Positions 13,965 to 14,123 of a stretch of 14,123 nt of DNA are shown here, piece by piece. Origin of the DNA: an uncultured Eubacterium sp. (lineage in GTDB: Bacteria; Bacillota; Clostridia; Lachnospirales; Lachnospiraceae); the NCBI GenBank assembly GCA_910579075.1, contig CAJTSV010000024.1, forward strand, positions 1 to 14,123, in the 5' to 3' direction. The notes below the pieces were generated by a model. The model had not been told where the DNA came from and made no database searches. It saw only the letters and a list, made by a program, of their open reading frames with translations. Each line of letters starts with the position of its first letter. Position 1 is the stretch's first letter. The position numbers and the translations under genes are program-made.

Positions 13965-14123
13965 ATGACAAAATACATCCCTGACTGCTACTGGCCGGAA
14001 ACGGACAACGGCGCATATGTCAGCCACGAGGCTGTCTGTGTCTTAAACACAAATGCATCCCCGGCTACGGTAAATCTCACGCTTTTCTTTGAAGACCGCC
14101 CGAAAATGGCGGGTTTTTCGGTG
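13965..14123 (+). CDS. Sensory rhodopsin transducer (ASRT)-like protein, C-terminus cut by window edge
   Basis: The first 53 residues run to the end of the window without a stop. They contain IPDCYWPETDNGAYVSHEAV followed by CVLNTN, LFFEDRP and MAGFSV. This pattern (proline-aromatic start, Gly-x-Tyr-x-Ser-His-Glu-Ala, then Phe-Glu-Asp-Arg) is what I recognise as the Anabaena sensory rhodopsin transducer family. That family is a small beta-sandwich protein proposed to bind small molecules, possibly sugars. Homologues occur in bacteria with no rhodopsin. Its strong promoter and ribosome binding site, and its position opposite the sugar operon with shared regulatory DNA, suggest co-regulation with sugar use. 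Its function is unknown. Confidence 0.7.
   Translation, partial: MTKYIPDCYWPETDNGAYVSHEAVCVLNTNASPATVNLTLFFEDRPKMAGFSV

Noticed and set aside
1..14123. CRISPR arrays, tRNA or rRNA genes
   Set aside because: No regularly spaced repeats, and no cloverleaf or rRNA-like sequence, were noticed on either strand.

Overview
The window looks like a piece of a low-to-mid GC Gram-positive anaerobe of the Clostridia, most likely a Lachnospiraceae-type gut bacterium. The reasons are strong AGGAGG ribosome binding sites before almost every gene, a lipoprotein solute-binding protein, a LacI-type repressor, and Clostridia-type small proteins (a DUF4867-like protein and an unrecognised 157-residue protein). 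This is inference from gene style; no marker gene is present.

Positions 1-1560 are an AT-rich accessory patch on the minus strand. It holds two separate type II toxin-antitoxin modules of RelE/ParE type. The first (toxin cut by the window start) has its own promoter, with an inverted repeat between the -35 and -10. The second ends at a clear intrinsic terminator (834-875). Between them lies about 600 bases without a convincing gene, but with a run of nested inverted repeats (582-737) that fold best on the minus strand. A lone plus-strand gene for an unrecognised 157-residue protein (1703-2176) follows. It converges on the sugar cluster through a perfect 14-bp hairpin.

Positions 2252-13690 are a sugar catabolism cluster, all on the minus strand. 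In transcription order it reads: DUF4867-like protein, LacI-family regulator, L-rhamnose isomerase (rhaA), aldo/keto reductase, ABC ATPase, two permeases and a substrate-binding lipoprotein of the rhamnose/AI-2 type, an L-xylulose-kinase-like FGGY kinase (lyxK), and, after a terminator, an L-xylulose-5-phosphate 3-epimerase (ulaE). Gaps within the main operon are mostly under 35 bases.

The enzyme set is the interesting part. A rhamnose isomerase would normally sit beside rhamnulokinase and rhamnulose-1-phosphate aldolase. Here it sits with a LyxK-like kinase and a UlaE-like epimerase, and no aldolase is visible. L-rhamnose isomerases also convert L-lyxose to L-xylulose, so the set can be read as L-lyxose -> L-xylulose -> L-xylulose-5-P -> L-ribulose-5-P. 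The last step, L-ribulose-5-P 4-epimerase, is not in the window.

At the right end a well-formed plus-strand promoter (13897-13925) drives a gene cut by the window edge (13965 onward). Its N-terminus looks like the Anabaena sensory rhodopsin transducer (ASRT) family, a proposed small-molecule-binding domain. It diverges from the sugar operon. A perfect 16-bp CG-centred palindrome (13777-13792), typical of LacI-family operators, lies in the shared intergenic region.
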